In this document: positions 1 to 14,100 of the stretch, piece by piece
Layout: each line of letters opens with the position of its first letter
Position numbering within the stretch: position 1 is the stretch's first letter
Source of the DNA: Patella vulgata
Taxonomy: Eukaryota; Mollusca; Gastropoda; Patellidae
Assembly (NCBI RefSeq): GCF_932274485.2
Contig: NC_065887.2
Span: forward strand, 40,443,201 to 40,507,200
Length of the DNA stretch: 64,000 nt
Reading direction: 5' to 3'
Translations under genes and position numbers: made by a program
Notes under the pieces: model-generated
Databases searched by the model: none
What the model saw: the letters and a program-made list of their open reading frames with translations, nothing else
Told to the model about the DNA's origin: nothing

Positions 1-1792
1 ACAAAAATGACCAAAATGTCCACCTTTGTAAAAAAAAAAAAAAAAAAAAAATATTAATAAAAATATTTTGATGTATAATTAACGATAACTTTAGTAAATG
101 TAAAAAATTTGTGACCTACTTTTAAATTACAAACTCGCTCAATTTAACTTGCCAACATCAATTTATGACAAATATTTCTGATAGAACTGATTTTTTTAAA
201 CAATACCAATTTATCTGCCAAAAACATTTGGGGATTCACTGTACTTGACAAATCAAATATACTGACTACAGACTCATAAAATATTGTTCAAAATATTAGT
301 GCTGGTTACAATGGAACTGTATGATAAGAGTGTGGGAACTCATTACAATCCCAACAAAAAAACTGCAAGCAGGTGCTTAATGGAGTGGGCTGTTATTACA
401 CTGAACAAGTACTTAGTTTCAATTTCATTTTTAAGAATACCAGTAATTTTCTATTTTATTCAGAAGTCACTTTTGATCAAATGATTGGACAAAATATTCT
501 TTCATACATTTATGTATCTGTTAGTTTCACGTTAAAAAAAGAAATTAACTAAAAACGATGTCAAAAAATCTCTTGTGAATATTATTTGAAGAAACGCTCT
601 TGAATTAAGCCATTATTTAAAGTTTAATGAATTTAATACAATGCAAAAAGTTTGATATAAAACAAAAACAAAGAATGTCCACAAATTAACACCACAATAC
701 ACAAAAAAAAAAAAAAAACACAAGATAACAAAATTTTGTATTGGAGCACATAATTCAGGGACACATTAATAAATCTCGATTTTCTTGGGATTCCCATTTT
801 TTCCCCATTGCCAATTATTTCAGTATTTATCGCATGTTAAATCATTGTCAATTCGCTGTGTTATTTTAGGGATGGTAAGCCAACACTTTTTGTATCATTT
901 ACATACTTTTTGTATATTGCCTCCAAAAATCATACTAATTAATGCCACAATTTATTTCAACCTTTTTGTACATGCAAAAGTAAAAAACTTTTTCTTTGAC
1001 ACCTTGGCACAGAAAAGATTGTGTGATCTTTTTGAAATTTAACATTGTTTATTTAGCACATATTCTATATTTAGGGCAAGATATTCTCTAAAATAGGCAT
1101 ATCATTATTTCCGATCTTATATGTGTGGAAATGGTTAGTAACATATTTTGTCAAACAATGAGGTATTCGTAATAATCACATAAAAGTTAAACTTGTGACA
1201 ATATCTAAAGCACTACTGAATAATTATAATGACAAAATAAGCTTTTTAACAAAATAGAGCAGCACTCTGAGATAAATAAATACAAAAAACTTTTGGCATT
1301 ATTTATTCCAATTTCAAAGAAATTTGGAATTTACAACAATTTTCACCTGGTTACATAATCTTAAAACAGTTTCAGAATCAAAAATGGTTTTATCTTTTCA
1401 CATTCAATTACGATATGCTTCATGATAACGTTGAATAAAGAGAAGTCTCTATATCTGAGATTTTTTAACATTATTGAACATATTATCCAATTTTGTGTTA
1501 ATTTTTTCCAAGACTATATATTTTAGAGAAAAATTTGAATTAACGTTTTTCTTTTATTTCTACACAAAAAAAAAAAAAGATAAATAAAAAAGTGTGTATA
1601 TTTTCATACCTTTGTTTTGGTGCTGTTATCGACAGACCACAAACACCGAAATCAACCATACAACTGCTAGGTGCCAGTTTGAATAAAACACAAACTTAAT
1701 TACGATTGTCTTAATCCAATGGAAAACAAAATAATAATATATTTGTGCATAGAAATAAATCAAGAAAACAAAATATCTCTGTGAGGAATAGT
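1..1792. other. AT-rich noncoding DNA, including likely boll 3'UTR
   Basis: No gene is seen. The part next to 1793 should be the boll 3'UTR. On the minus strand AATAAA hexamers occur at 1553-1558 and 1302-1307, about 240 and 490 nt past the stop; either could serve as a polyadenylation signal. Poly-A/T runs are frequent. Confidence 0.5.
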
Positions 1793-2167
1793 CTAAAGAC
1801 TCAAATGTTTGATTTTGGCTGGTCGTTGGCCAGCACAGAGTTCGTGACTTTCTGGACTTTCAACAGGCCACCCTAAATTGCCATATTGGGCAGTAGGCCC
1901 ATACTGATTTGCAGGATTGGCGCCAGTCACCATAATTCTTTGAACTTTGTTGCCATGTTTGACGAGAATGGTAGGACTAGGGTATGTTCTCCTGGTTAGG
2001 GTTACAGTGGTTGGTTTAGGTTGGACACTAGCAACAGTGGTGGTTGACTTCGAAATGTTGGAAGGTGTTTGCATTGATAACACAGGAGTTACAGAGGGCT
2101 GCTCGGTGTTAGCATCTGAAACATGCATGCGATTGACCCATTGTTGTTCCACTGGGACGACTGATCC
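1793..2167 (-). CDS. boll: boll coding exon 12 (terminal)
   Basis: 375 nt with a TTTTTTCAG acceptor, open for 124 codons to TAG at 1793-1795. It has S/T/P-rich and Q/Y/G-rich stretches (NQYGPTAQYGN). No domain is recognised; this C-terminal tail is absent from vertebrate BOLL. Confidence 0.8.
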   Translation of the reverse strand, partial: GSVVPVEQQWVNRMHVSDANTEQPSVTPVLSMQTPSNISKSTTTVASVQPKPTTVTLTRRTYPSPTILVKHGNKVQRIMVTGANPANQYGPTAQYGNLGWPVESPESHELCAGQRPAKIKHLSL

Positions 2168-5100
2168 CTGAAAAAAGGTGCATTGTTCAAATTCAGAAAC
2201 AACTCAACATTAACAATACAGAAACAGTGTGGTGAGGTTAAGTTTTAATTTGACAGGACCAATAACAAGGCCAATTACCGATCTTATCTTGGGAGGCCAC
2301 TACCAATCTTCAAAGGGAGCCCTGTTACTTCGAATTATTCACAGCAATGCTTTTTGATCGTGTGACATTTTGTTTTTTTGGTATAATTTCCTCAAATAAT
2401 TAATTTTTAAAAACATAACGATCATGTTTTATACAATTTCATGTTTCAAAATCACATTCTCCTGATGTATTTTCAAAAAAAAAATCAAAAAAATCAGAAT
2501 GTGATAACTGATTAAATTTCAGTTGAAGTTTTGAAATTTCTGTCTATCTGTGATATTACCATAAAATCAATTTTAAATATTTTCAACAAAAAGATCAATT
2601 TCTTTCACAAATGTTTTTTTCTAAAGAGTACAGGACTCAATATATTTAATTTGCTTATTCTTAAACAATTGTTGGATATTTTATCTGTAATTTTGGTCTA
2701 ACCATAAAACAAACCCTCACCATATAAAACAAAAAATAGATGACCAAAAGCCAATTTTATGTCATAGTAAAATGGATTCCAATAAATTTTTCAAAAACAT
2801 TTTTTTGAATTATCATTGAATCGCGTGGTAAATATATGAATTTGGAATCAATTAGGAATATTTAATATCGTAAATAATAAAAGACCGTGAAGTAAAAATC
2901 TACATCATAAAATTATTTCATGTATACCAGCGCTAAAAAATAGTAGACATAAATTTAGGAATAGATTGGCTTTTAGCGTTAAGTCAACAAGGCATGCATT
3001 TCAACAAGACAATACTTCATATTAGTCAACGGATTTTAAACAAAAGAAAAAAATAATACACAAACATAATTTGAATGATTCCTCTCCCCATAAATACTCC
3101 TTAATCGATTAAAGGGCATGTGGAAACTCAATAATTTGTTGTTTATTGGAAATTCAATTGGGTCATTCTGGGAACTTTTTAAATGATTTTTTTTAAGATT
3201 AAAACAGTCTGTTCATGCTTAGGTTGAAATCATTAAGTTGCCATCAAAAATATTATTAAAATGTCACAGGGAAAAGGAAAACTAGAAACCATGGACATTC
3301 TAGTAAAAAAAGTTCAGTGCCCTTAACACTCAATAGAAGACATAGATTGAATCATGTAGTGTAACTACTTGCTCATGTAATTACTGCCGCTAAAACATAT
3401 ACAGAGGAGGATGAGTTTCCACAGCTTCATTGCAAAATTTTGAGCTTGATTGAAGGGAACTATTTGGGGATATCATAGGGATGATTTGCAATGTTTTTAA
3501 ATACATAATGCGTATTTACAACAAATCATAACTAGGACGATAAAAAAAAAAAAAAAAAAGTTCATCGACTTCGGATAGTGTGTTGTATTTGAACGCAAGG
3601 TGGAGGACAAGATTTTAATGGTATACATTTAATACATAGCAATTAATATAATGATCAATTTTCTACTTTCATTTTGCACATACATACCATGGAAGTACAT
3701 ACATGTATATAAAAACCGTACTTTAGCCATTTTAAATTTGTCAACTGTGTCAAGTGTAATGACTCATAAAATGTTAATAAATCTGAATATTTTTTAATTA
3801 AAACTATTTGACAGTCTATAATGATTTATTTCTTTTCAAACAGGTTTAAAACTGGATAAATAGATTTGATTTTAAATATTAGAATTAAAACTGAACTTAG
3901 GCAAGTAGACTTTTAACAGCCTGGGTAAATTTTGGCAGTAATATTGTTAGGTAAGAATATGTATTTGACAAGCCATCCTTTGTTTTAAATCTCGAAACTT
4001 TTCTCGAGCTGTAGTAACGATTTTGACTGGGTCACTAATATAACTTTTTCTTTTCAACAATAAATTTTACATGTATTATTTTAAAAGTTTGTATAATAAT
4101 TTTCATTTGGGACAAACTATCTGAGAACGCTTGTATAACTTAAATTCCAATGTATTCTTCTTAACAACTTTATAAACAAGTATATGTCATCGTACACTCA
4201 AATTTTAAAAATACAAATATACACATTTCAATCGATAATATTATAATATATATATATTACTCAGGAGTACACATAAACAATGGAATAAAGATTCTTTAGA
4301 CTTGTACATTATAATAAAAATAGTTTAAGATGACAGGACAGCAAGCAATCGTATATAGATCGTGCATCCCTAACCCCCTCGCCCACAATAAACCATGAGA
4401 CTATGAGAGACAATAAGTGATTATAGATCACCTCCAAAACTCTCTCAAAAAACAAAACAACGTAAGCAATGTGCTTATAGATCGCTCCCCCCACCAAGAA
4501 ATCACAGGAGTAAAGATGACCACATCTCTAATCCTGCCCCTTCCCCAGGCATAAATCACACTGCTCCCAACCCTAAATTAAAAGGTGACAACGTATCCCA
4601 CCACATCTCCCACCAGAAAAAAAAATAAATAAAAAAAATAAAGACATGACCATAGAGGACACATCTATCCCCCCCCCCCCACCACCTCACAAAAGATCAT
4701 ATCATATACACTGTTAGAACAATATCAGAGGAAAGAAAAGTGTTCTTAAATCACCCCATACACCCCCTTGAGAAAACACTAGACATATTTTAGATGCTCA
4801 ATTCAACATTCTGGAATCATAATTCTCTTGATCCCTCGACAGGTGTGGACTGAATAAACACAATGTCACGATTCTGCTCATACTACATTTGTGGATTAGG
4901 AGAGCTTTCCCTCGTTTTGCAATTCCCTCAATTTGGAACATTCCAGACTGATAATCGAGCACCCGATAATACATCCCCGATAAATGAGATCCATTTAGAA
5001 GGAAAACATGACAAAAAGACAATTTTCTTATTTTTTTGTTTTGTTTTTGAGAGGGTGTCATTTTTCTAATTATTTAAGTTATATTTACGTTTATGACACA

Positions 5101-8100
5101 TGAAAGATGAATTTACAAAAATGAACATGGATGAAGATTAAAGCTTTTATGTAGATATATAAAACAACTTTTTTTTTCTAGATTTTTTTTCTCTTTACAA
5201 ATTTTCATGGGTTTTTTTAAAATCTTTGATGACAAATACTGCTTTTATCTTTTCATAGTAATTCACAGGATAAACCCATAAATTACGAGGACGACTTATT
5301 TGTAACAATTTGTATATTACAAAATTTCTTTTAAATTTTTTTTTTACACTATAGTGCATAATGTCCGGGAATTACCTCGACTGCTGTAGCTTCTTGTAAA
5401 GCTGTGTCAAGGTCTGTTGGTTGCATCCCTGTAGGTGGAGGTTGAGCGTACATTAGTTCAGGGGTTGTTGTGTGCATGGCGTACACATACCCTGGGTTCC
5501 CACCAAAGGAAGCTGGTTGACTGGGACTCTGAAATTACACAGAGTGGAATGACTCAAAGTCTCAATAACACAATATACATCATTCAATTGGAGACAAAAT
5601 GGTAATTTTTTTATTTCCAGTGTTGTGTGGAATTTAAGACATGAGAATATTGCCCAGACAGTGGCTTTTCCACATAATTTTTTTTGATTTCTTTTTACTG
5701 TCAAGTTTTTTTTTTTACATTCAATTTGTACACATATGATCCTTTTGTTACAAAACGATTTTATAATATTTTGAACTGACAATCGTGCTTCACCATAAAC
5801 TCTGAATTTTATACACTTAAAAAAAATCTACTCTACCAAAACAACTTCATTTCAGAATTCTCTCGACAATACCAGGAGAAAAATGGGGTTTAACATGCAT
5901 TTGACACAAATTAGGTCATTTCAAAACTAACACATGATTAGATGGTATTTCCATAAATTGCTTAAAGTGTGCGTATTAAACCTTTTGGCCACTTCAACAA
6001 TCACGATCATGGCTGAAAACAGAGCAAGTATGAAAAACTAACCTGTGGGCCCCAACGCCACTGTGGAGATGCCGTCCATTGTGGAGTAGGCTGAAATAAG
6101 ATAAAAATATTTAACCAGCTGGCCTTATATGGTCTTTTTCAATCTTCCATTAGTGTCAGCAGAACAAAATAAAAATCTAATGTTCATCATAATAAGATGT
6201 CATTGGTTTTAATACCTACCGCTTGATATGGCGACTGATGATAAGCAGCATTTTGATAGGCGGCTGCTGATTGATAGGCTGCTGCAGATTGGTAAGCAGC
6301 AGCTGACTGGTAACTTGGTGTCATGTATATAGTAGGCGTTTGTGGTACCATAACCGCAGCAGCTGCTGAGTAAGGATTACTCGTATAGGTTGGCTAAAAT
6401 AATTGAAACATACATATTAATCATTTGATACACAAGGCAGAGTATACTTACTCTTTTAAGAACACATGATACCACTTTTCATTCGTTCACGCAGCAAATA
6501 GATTTTACTGTACCATGAACAAGCAACGAGCCGCATTCTCTTTAGATTGTGCTGTGGTAAAATAAGTCCTGATAATCATGACTAGAAAAGAATGCCTCCC
6601 AATGTTTTTACTACAGCTAGAACTCGTACACATTTTCTCACTAGCAGTGATGTGCATTCATTCACCAACTGTCGACTAATGCCGATGGGAGCTATATGGT
6701 TTTTTTCTAGTCACGATTGTCAGGGCTTATTTCTAGATAATAAGATTGACATAGTAGAGGTATAGAGTTTATCAAGCCAATCACTACAAGTTTATAACAG
6801 GACAAAATACATTAAGTTTTAATGATCACTTTTGGATAACTCAAAAAAGTTATGTCATTTCTTTAACCTCTGATGCTTAATTTGTGAACTTAAAGATGTC
6901 TTAAACATACTATATGCAAGAGCTAAATCTGCCTATTGCAAGTCTTTATTTAGGCGTCAGATGTTATAGAAATTATTAATTAGACCTTTATTTACACGAC
7001 AAGCTCAAAATCCACTCTGTAGACCCACGGATGGCTTGGATACAGTTTGGATTTAAACATTCGTCAATTTAAAATTAATTCAATAAATAATAAATGGCGG
7101 ACCAAGCTAATGTTTACCATTAGTCGCTGATGTCACTACCGGAATCTGATGATGAAAGGCCTGCCAAGCAAGGCTACCATAGCCATTGAGCATGTTACTT
7201 GATAGTCGAGAATATGTATGTGGAGTTATCGTCTGTCAATCAAACAATCACCAATTCTCAAAGGCGGTGCAGACACAATATTGATGCCTATTTCTAGTCC
7301 AAACTTCCAACAGTGACAATTCCGTTCAGAACCAAGTAATTTGACTGGAATTTTCAACATTTTCTTTTTTTATCATCTATATCTATTTTTGAATTATTAT
7401 AGGAAGAATGGACAACTCTTTATAAAACTCTTAACTAATGTATCTTTAATCTGGTACAAACTGTGGGATTTGGTGATATATTCGGACCAGAAATATATTT
7501 AAATTAATTAATCAAAAGTTTTTATCAAATCTCTCGAAAAACAATTTAATCCCAAGAAAACTAGATAATGGGAGAATCCATTTTTAGCTTGTGTTTATTG
7601 TCGTTAGTTTCTGTCCATTTACCATAAAATACTATGCCAAGTTCTTATTCTGCCATTTAATTGCAGTGTGTACTGGATGTTTAAGTCTCTAAAAGTTTGC
7701 CTTACTGTCAGTCTAGTAGGTAATTAGGGACACCCTTACAATTCAGGGAATCTGGTATAAGATGAGTGTCTCTACTTTCAATTTATACCAAATATGCCAT
7801 ACTAGTGTTGGAAGGAAAGAGACTTGGCTTAATCCACACTAATATTGATTATTTAAGATTTAAATGAAGATTTAAAAAAAAAAAAAACCCCCAAAAAAAC
7901 CCAGGTAGATAATCTCTCGGATTGCATTCAATCGGATTAAATTTTTCAATTGATCATGTCTTTGTAAATACTAAACAGAGCTAAACCATATTCAGATTGA
8001 TACTTCTTTTACAGATTATCTTTCACGGTATTGTAATTTGTAAAGGGATTAATGGATCTTTAAAGTTTACATTTTAATAAATACAAGCCGGGTTGAGTTT

Positions 8101-11100
8101 CTTTTTTAATTATACTTCAAAGTTCTCAAATAAGACGTGGTATGAGGTGTTTTATAAACTGTAAGCATATCATCCTGCCTTGTGCACATTGTTAATACTT
8201 ATATATATAGCTGACTGGAGGGACTGTGAACGTTTGAACCAGCACTTGAGAAGCCGAAGACGATTCGTAAAATATGAACAGAATAGAACAACAGAAACAA
8301 GACAGATGACAAGCTCTTATCTCACAAGCTCAAAGCTAATGTCCATTTATTCTTTCACTTTCAGGGGGTTGCAGTAACGCACCAGCTTGTCGACTAGAAT
8401 ATTTCAGCTTTGGCACAAAAAGCTGAGGTCTTTTCCAGTACACATTGTCATGCATGTACATAAAAGAACCAACACAAGTTGGCATTCCAACTGAATTTTA
8501 CCATTTTGATCAAAGCATCATGTTGTCCAGATATAAAATCCAGTATCATTTAATTGCCTTGGACAACAGTCTTAAGCTTGTAAGGGGGGGGGGGGGAAAC
8601 AGGGGTATCATTTTTTTTTTAAAAAAAACGTTTATTTTCGTGTCTAGCTCGAAGCAAGTAACTGGTGATGAACTGTCTGACGATATAATTTAACTCTCAA
8701 TATTAAATCTACATGTCTAGCCTACTGATAAATAAAAGTCAAAAATCTAAAACCAACTTCAAAATAACATCTATAGAGTGCTCACAAACCCAATAAAATT
8801 TCACAAAAATTTGGTGCTAAACAATGTTAGTAATATAACCCAGATTATGTAGATATAATAAATATTAGAATGCACACAAAACTTATATATATTTGGTAAA
8901 ACTATATTTTCTATTTATAAAGCTTGAATAGCTATCACAGTCTCTGTCAGGTGATTCACAACAAATCAAATCACTGCACTTGCTTTTAAATATTAGACAA
9001 TATAATGGCAATGAACATTTTCCTTTAGCTTGGCAAGATTAAGCGAATTTGAAAATTTCTCCTTTGCGGTACGGCAACTCGAAAACTTAATAGGGTGTCT
9101 CACCTGGGGCTGGGTTAAGGGGTAGCCCCCTTCCGCGGCATGATATATAGCCATTCCATTTTGGTATGTGTAGGGAACTCCATTAGCAAACATGACAGTC
9201 CCTGCTTGTATATTAGAATCTGAAAATATGGTACAACAAGACAACCCTACAATAACATCAAGACAGAAAAAATCAAAAACGCAAGAAAACTGAAAACAAA
9301 GTGAGGAGGGTTAAACAAATCAATAATGAACAATACTGTGTTGATAAGCAGGCCTCATTTTATTCCAATACATCTGAAAATCTAAACTGTTGTAAAGTGT
9401 ATGTCAACGTTTCTTGGATTCAAAATAGGAGGACATTAGTTAAAATTGTTGATATACATGTAGATGACTAGATGTTGTTCTCTTTGCTTAACATCTTATA
9501 ACCTTACCACTCACAATCTTCCAACATTCCCCCTTACTGTCTTCCCAGAAACTTTTCTCATCTTTCCCCTTACCATCTTCTGCCCCCCCTCCCCCATCTT
9601 CTCATCTTTCCCCTTACCATCTTCTGCCCCCCCCCCTATCTTCTAACCTTTGCACTTAAGCGGGGGACAAACTAGCAAAATTAATAGGTGCCAAATTGCA
9701 GCTCAACTCCTTCAGTCAAATGAGTGGACACACCAAGCGAAATTCTCTGCACGATTCACCAGTCGATTGCAACATTTTTCACGTTAACACTGCCGCGACC
9801 ATGTCTTCAAACAATCATGTGACTTCTCAACATCAGTCATGATTAGCTAATGAATTCTAAAGATAGGTTGCCAGGCAACGAAACATATGCCAAAAACAGC
9901 TAAATAGTCTGGGCAGTCAACAAGAGTTGACTAATATTTTTACTTTTTTTGGTATTGAAACATTTATAATACACTAAAATCTGATTAAGAATAACAACTC
10001 ATTAAGTTATTATCAGAAAATCATTAGAATTTGTTTGGTTTTTATAAGTTCTGCCCCATGCTAACGTTTAGTATACGAAACATTTAATACCATGGATTTT
10101 GCTGTTCAAGTTATCAAAATCCATTGAAAATACTTGTTTGTCTCAAGATCTTAAACTCTTTGTATCAATCTAAAGTCAATCGGATGATAACTTTAGCCTC
10201 TAGAGCATCACAAAGATTTTTCCAAGTGATCAAGGGCCATAACTTTGGCAGTAATTATCAATAGGCTTCTTAGTCTCATGACCTTAAACACTGTGTATAA
10301 ATTTAAAGTCAATTGGATATTAACTTTAGCCTCAAGGGCCATAATTCTGGCAGTAATTATCGAAAATCGCTGAAAATCAACATGATTCGTCGCCTCATGA
10401 CCTTAAACACTGTGTATAAATTAAAAGTCAATCGGATATTAACTTTAGCCTCAAGGGCCATAAATCTGGCAGTAATTATCGGAAATCGCTGAAAATTAAT
10501 AGGCTTCTTCGTCTCATGACCTTAAACACTGTGTATAAATTTTAAAGTCAATCTGATATTAACTTCAGCCTCTAGACCGATGACATTATACGACCTCAGT
10601 TCAATGTGGGTGTATAAAATCGGGCGTATGCTTCGGCAAACCTGACATGCTAGGCGAATTTAGGCGCCGATTAATTTGGCCAAATCATTCGGCTAGTGTG
10701 TTCAGCGCTTTACAATCTTCTTTCCACCCCAACCTCCTGTCTTCTATCATTACCCCTTACTATCTTCTGATATCCCCCCCCCCCACCGTCTTCCGACATT
10801 CACCCTTACTATCTTCTGATATCCCCCCACCCCACCGTCTTCCAACATTCACCCTTACTATCTTCTGATATCCCCCCCCCCACCGTCTTCCGACATTCAC
10901 CCTTACTATCTTCTGATATCCCCACCCTCCCCCGGCATTCACCCTTACTATCTTCTGATATCCCCACCCCCCACCATCTTCCGACATTCACCCTTACCAT
11001 CTTCTGACCTCAGAAACTTTTCTGACCTCCCAACATCCCACACATTCTTTTATAGTCCTCCTGACCTCCCACACACACACACTTCTGACCATCCATCGTT

Positions 11101-14100
11101 CACCTCTCCTGTCATTCCACCTTCTGACATCCCCCCCTCCCAGACATCCCCTCTTAAAATCTCTCGCCCTCATCCCCCCCCCTTACTGCCTTCTGACCTC
11201 CACACACTCTTCTGACCTTCCATCCTTCCCCTTACTTGTCCATTCTCGTTAAATAATGACCCAGTCATCTCGGACATACAGTTCTCTAAAAAGTATTTTT
11301 GTGAATAATATTAGTTAAAAAAAAAATTTTTTTTTAATTTTTTTTGAATTAGTTAGAATCAACAGTAAGGTTATACATATGTACTAAATAATCATGAGGC
11401 CTGTATCATGCAATAAAATTATAACGTCAACTGCTACACGGTTTAAAACTTTCGCGGCTCATTTTAAATGCACAAATCTTCGTAACGATGGTCTAATATA
11501 ATTATAATATCAAGCGTCTTATTCATAAAAACCCTCATCAGGAATTCTTTAATGATATCCGTTACATAAAGAAGCAAATCATGTTGATTTGATTAGATTA
11601 AATGAGCAAATTCTAGCCAGATTCATACTTGGCTCTTGAATTTAAAGGGCTTTGATTTGATGGTCAATTTAATTCAACACATTGAGTTTTTTTTTTATAT
11701 CTCTAAAGATACGAGCTATCGACAGATAAAACCAGGCATTTTATCAGATCTCACATGTACAAGAGGATTTTGAAATAGCTTAAGGTAATTGTGGTTGTAA
11801 GTCGTAGACCAATCTTATATTATTATTTTACTGTCATCCCAATAGGAAATTGCCGACAGCTAGGATGAGATGCTGGAAGTAATTCAATTGATTTGGACAA
11901 AAATTGTAAAATTACTTCCTTATGGACAATTTTATACATGTAATCACAGTTAATACAAATTTGACGACAAACTGGCTCCCCAAATCCTGACTTAGATATG
12001 AATAAGACGCCATGACTAAACTGCATAACAAACGACAAGCAAATTATTGACAGTAATAAATTTTGTAATGACTGTGTGCTATTTTCATGCTCAGAAAAAT
12101 ATGAGATTGGATTTTTTGCAAGATAGAACCCATTCAACAACACTGATCTACCTGTGAGGCCAAGTTATCATTTTATCCTTTTCATACAACATCTGAAAAA
12201 TGGGGGGCAGTTACAATTAAAACTTTAATTCTGTCCTACAATATGTATTGGGCGGAGGGGGCAGTTACAATTATATTATGTACGGGGGAGGGTGGGGGCA
12301 GTTACAAATTAAAAGTCTAATTCTGACTTACAAAATATGTATGTGAAACTGCATGGGACTTTATATTTTGTGAACTGAGAATATGTAAACCAACATTCTG
12401 ACCTCACAATAGTACGTACTTTCTGTAAGTTAGGGTAATGAGGAAATATGTATCGAAGAGTAATCCTTACATTTTGAATGCAATAAATAATGCGTAATGT
12501 GAAAATTAACCATTAATGTTTCAAGTAATGATGATGTAATAATGTATAATGAAAATTAATGAAGATGATATAAATAATGGGTAATAATGTGTGTGATTGA
12601 ATATTATTCATAACAGTTTGAAGTAACGAAGATATCATAAATAATGGATAATGTGTAATGGTATTGAAAAGTAATTCCATTACATTCTAAATATCATATA
12701 GTGCTCAACTGCATTCAAAAGTGGCTTTCTGTGCAAGTCTTACGCCATTTTAGTGGAGCCATTGTTTATTTAAGATTATAGATCTTTTCAATTCAAATCC
12801 ACCCTTTACAGTGGGAGTACTTACAAATGTATATATAGTGAATATGGTTTATCCATTTCCCACAAAAAGGACTGGCAATGAATCAGAGTGTTTTCCACAA
12901 AATTTGTGTTTGGACAGTGTGTGTAGGTACATGTAGTCACTGACAGTGTGTGTAGGTACATGTAGTCATTGACAGTGTGTGTAAGCATGTAGTCACTGAC
13001 GTCTGACATTATGTACATGTAGTTATTTAGAAATAGAGAATTTGTATTTAATTTTGAAATTGAAGACCGACAACAATCTAGATGTAGATGAAACAAATAT
13101 TGTAACAATAAAATAATCCTACTTACCATAATTTCTGGTTAATACCTGAAATACACAACCATCATTCAATTTATTTTAATCAAAACCCAAGATCAACAGC
13201 ATTTTACAAGAGCACATTAATTCTATTTGATCCAGATATATATATCCACAATGGTGTCCAAATATTGTGCCAAGTATAACTGTTGCTCATAAATGCATAA
13301 AAACTTAAAATTTGGAGTGATATGTGTTTGTACATGCTAAACAATTGATTAGATAGAACATTCTATTGCATTAACCACCTCTTGCAAATATATTTCTGAA
13401 ATAAGTTACTCAGGGTATTTTTTTCCTACCTTTTAAAAAGTGACCATCAACCATTGTCCAAAAATTGTATGTGTTTGAATTATATTTTGGAATGCCATGG
13501 TAACAACTGAAATATTGCTTAATTTTCCTTTTTTTTTTGGTATGCAGACATCTGTGTAAACCTACTCAACCTATTGTTTTGAAATTATGTATTATATTAT
13601 GAATGCCAGTGAGTGCAAAAAAAAAAAATTCTGTAAGGAATCATCAACAACCAAAAATGAACATTTTTATAACATCGATTACCACAGTAAATATATTTTA
13701 ATATTTTCAAAAAATGCAATTTCTACATTTGGACACAATTTCTACATTTGGACACAATTTCTACACTACATTTGGACACAATTTCTACATTTGGACACAA
13801 TTTCTACATTTGGACACAATTTCTAGACACAATTTCTACATTTGGACACAATTTCTACATTTGGACACAATTTCTACATTTGGACACAATTTCTACATTT
13901 GGACACAATTTCTACATTTGGACACAATTTCATAAAGATCCGCTACACTAAAATCAGAAATATTATTGTTTTAACAGAAAGATAAATGCTGGCAAATTTG
14001 TGTATTCTAGTTCTCTTCCATACAATCAGATGATCTTTTAAAATATCCTTTACTGTTTGAAAAAGGAAACGAAATGGAATTTAACGTCCTCCTTTTTTCT

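Noticed and set aside
284-1042. Two plus-strand open frames left of boll
   Set aside because: Low-complexity hydrophobic translations of AT-rich DNA.
10760-11000. Minus-strand open frames with repeated G-rich peptides
   Set aside because: They read through the C-rich minisatellite; frames stay open because of the repeat, not because of coding.
13717-13930. CRISPR-like regular repeats
   Set aside because: Units are contiguous with no spacers, in an intron of an animal gene.
13587-13951. Three overlapping open frames with FGHNFYIWTQFLH-type repeats
   Set aside because: Produced by the 19-bp minisatellite in three frames.
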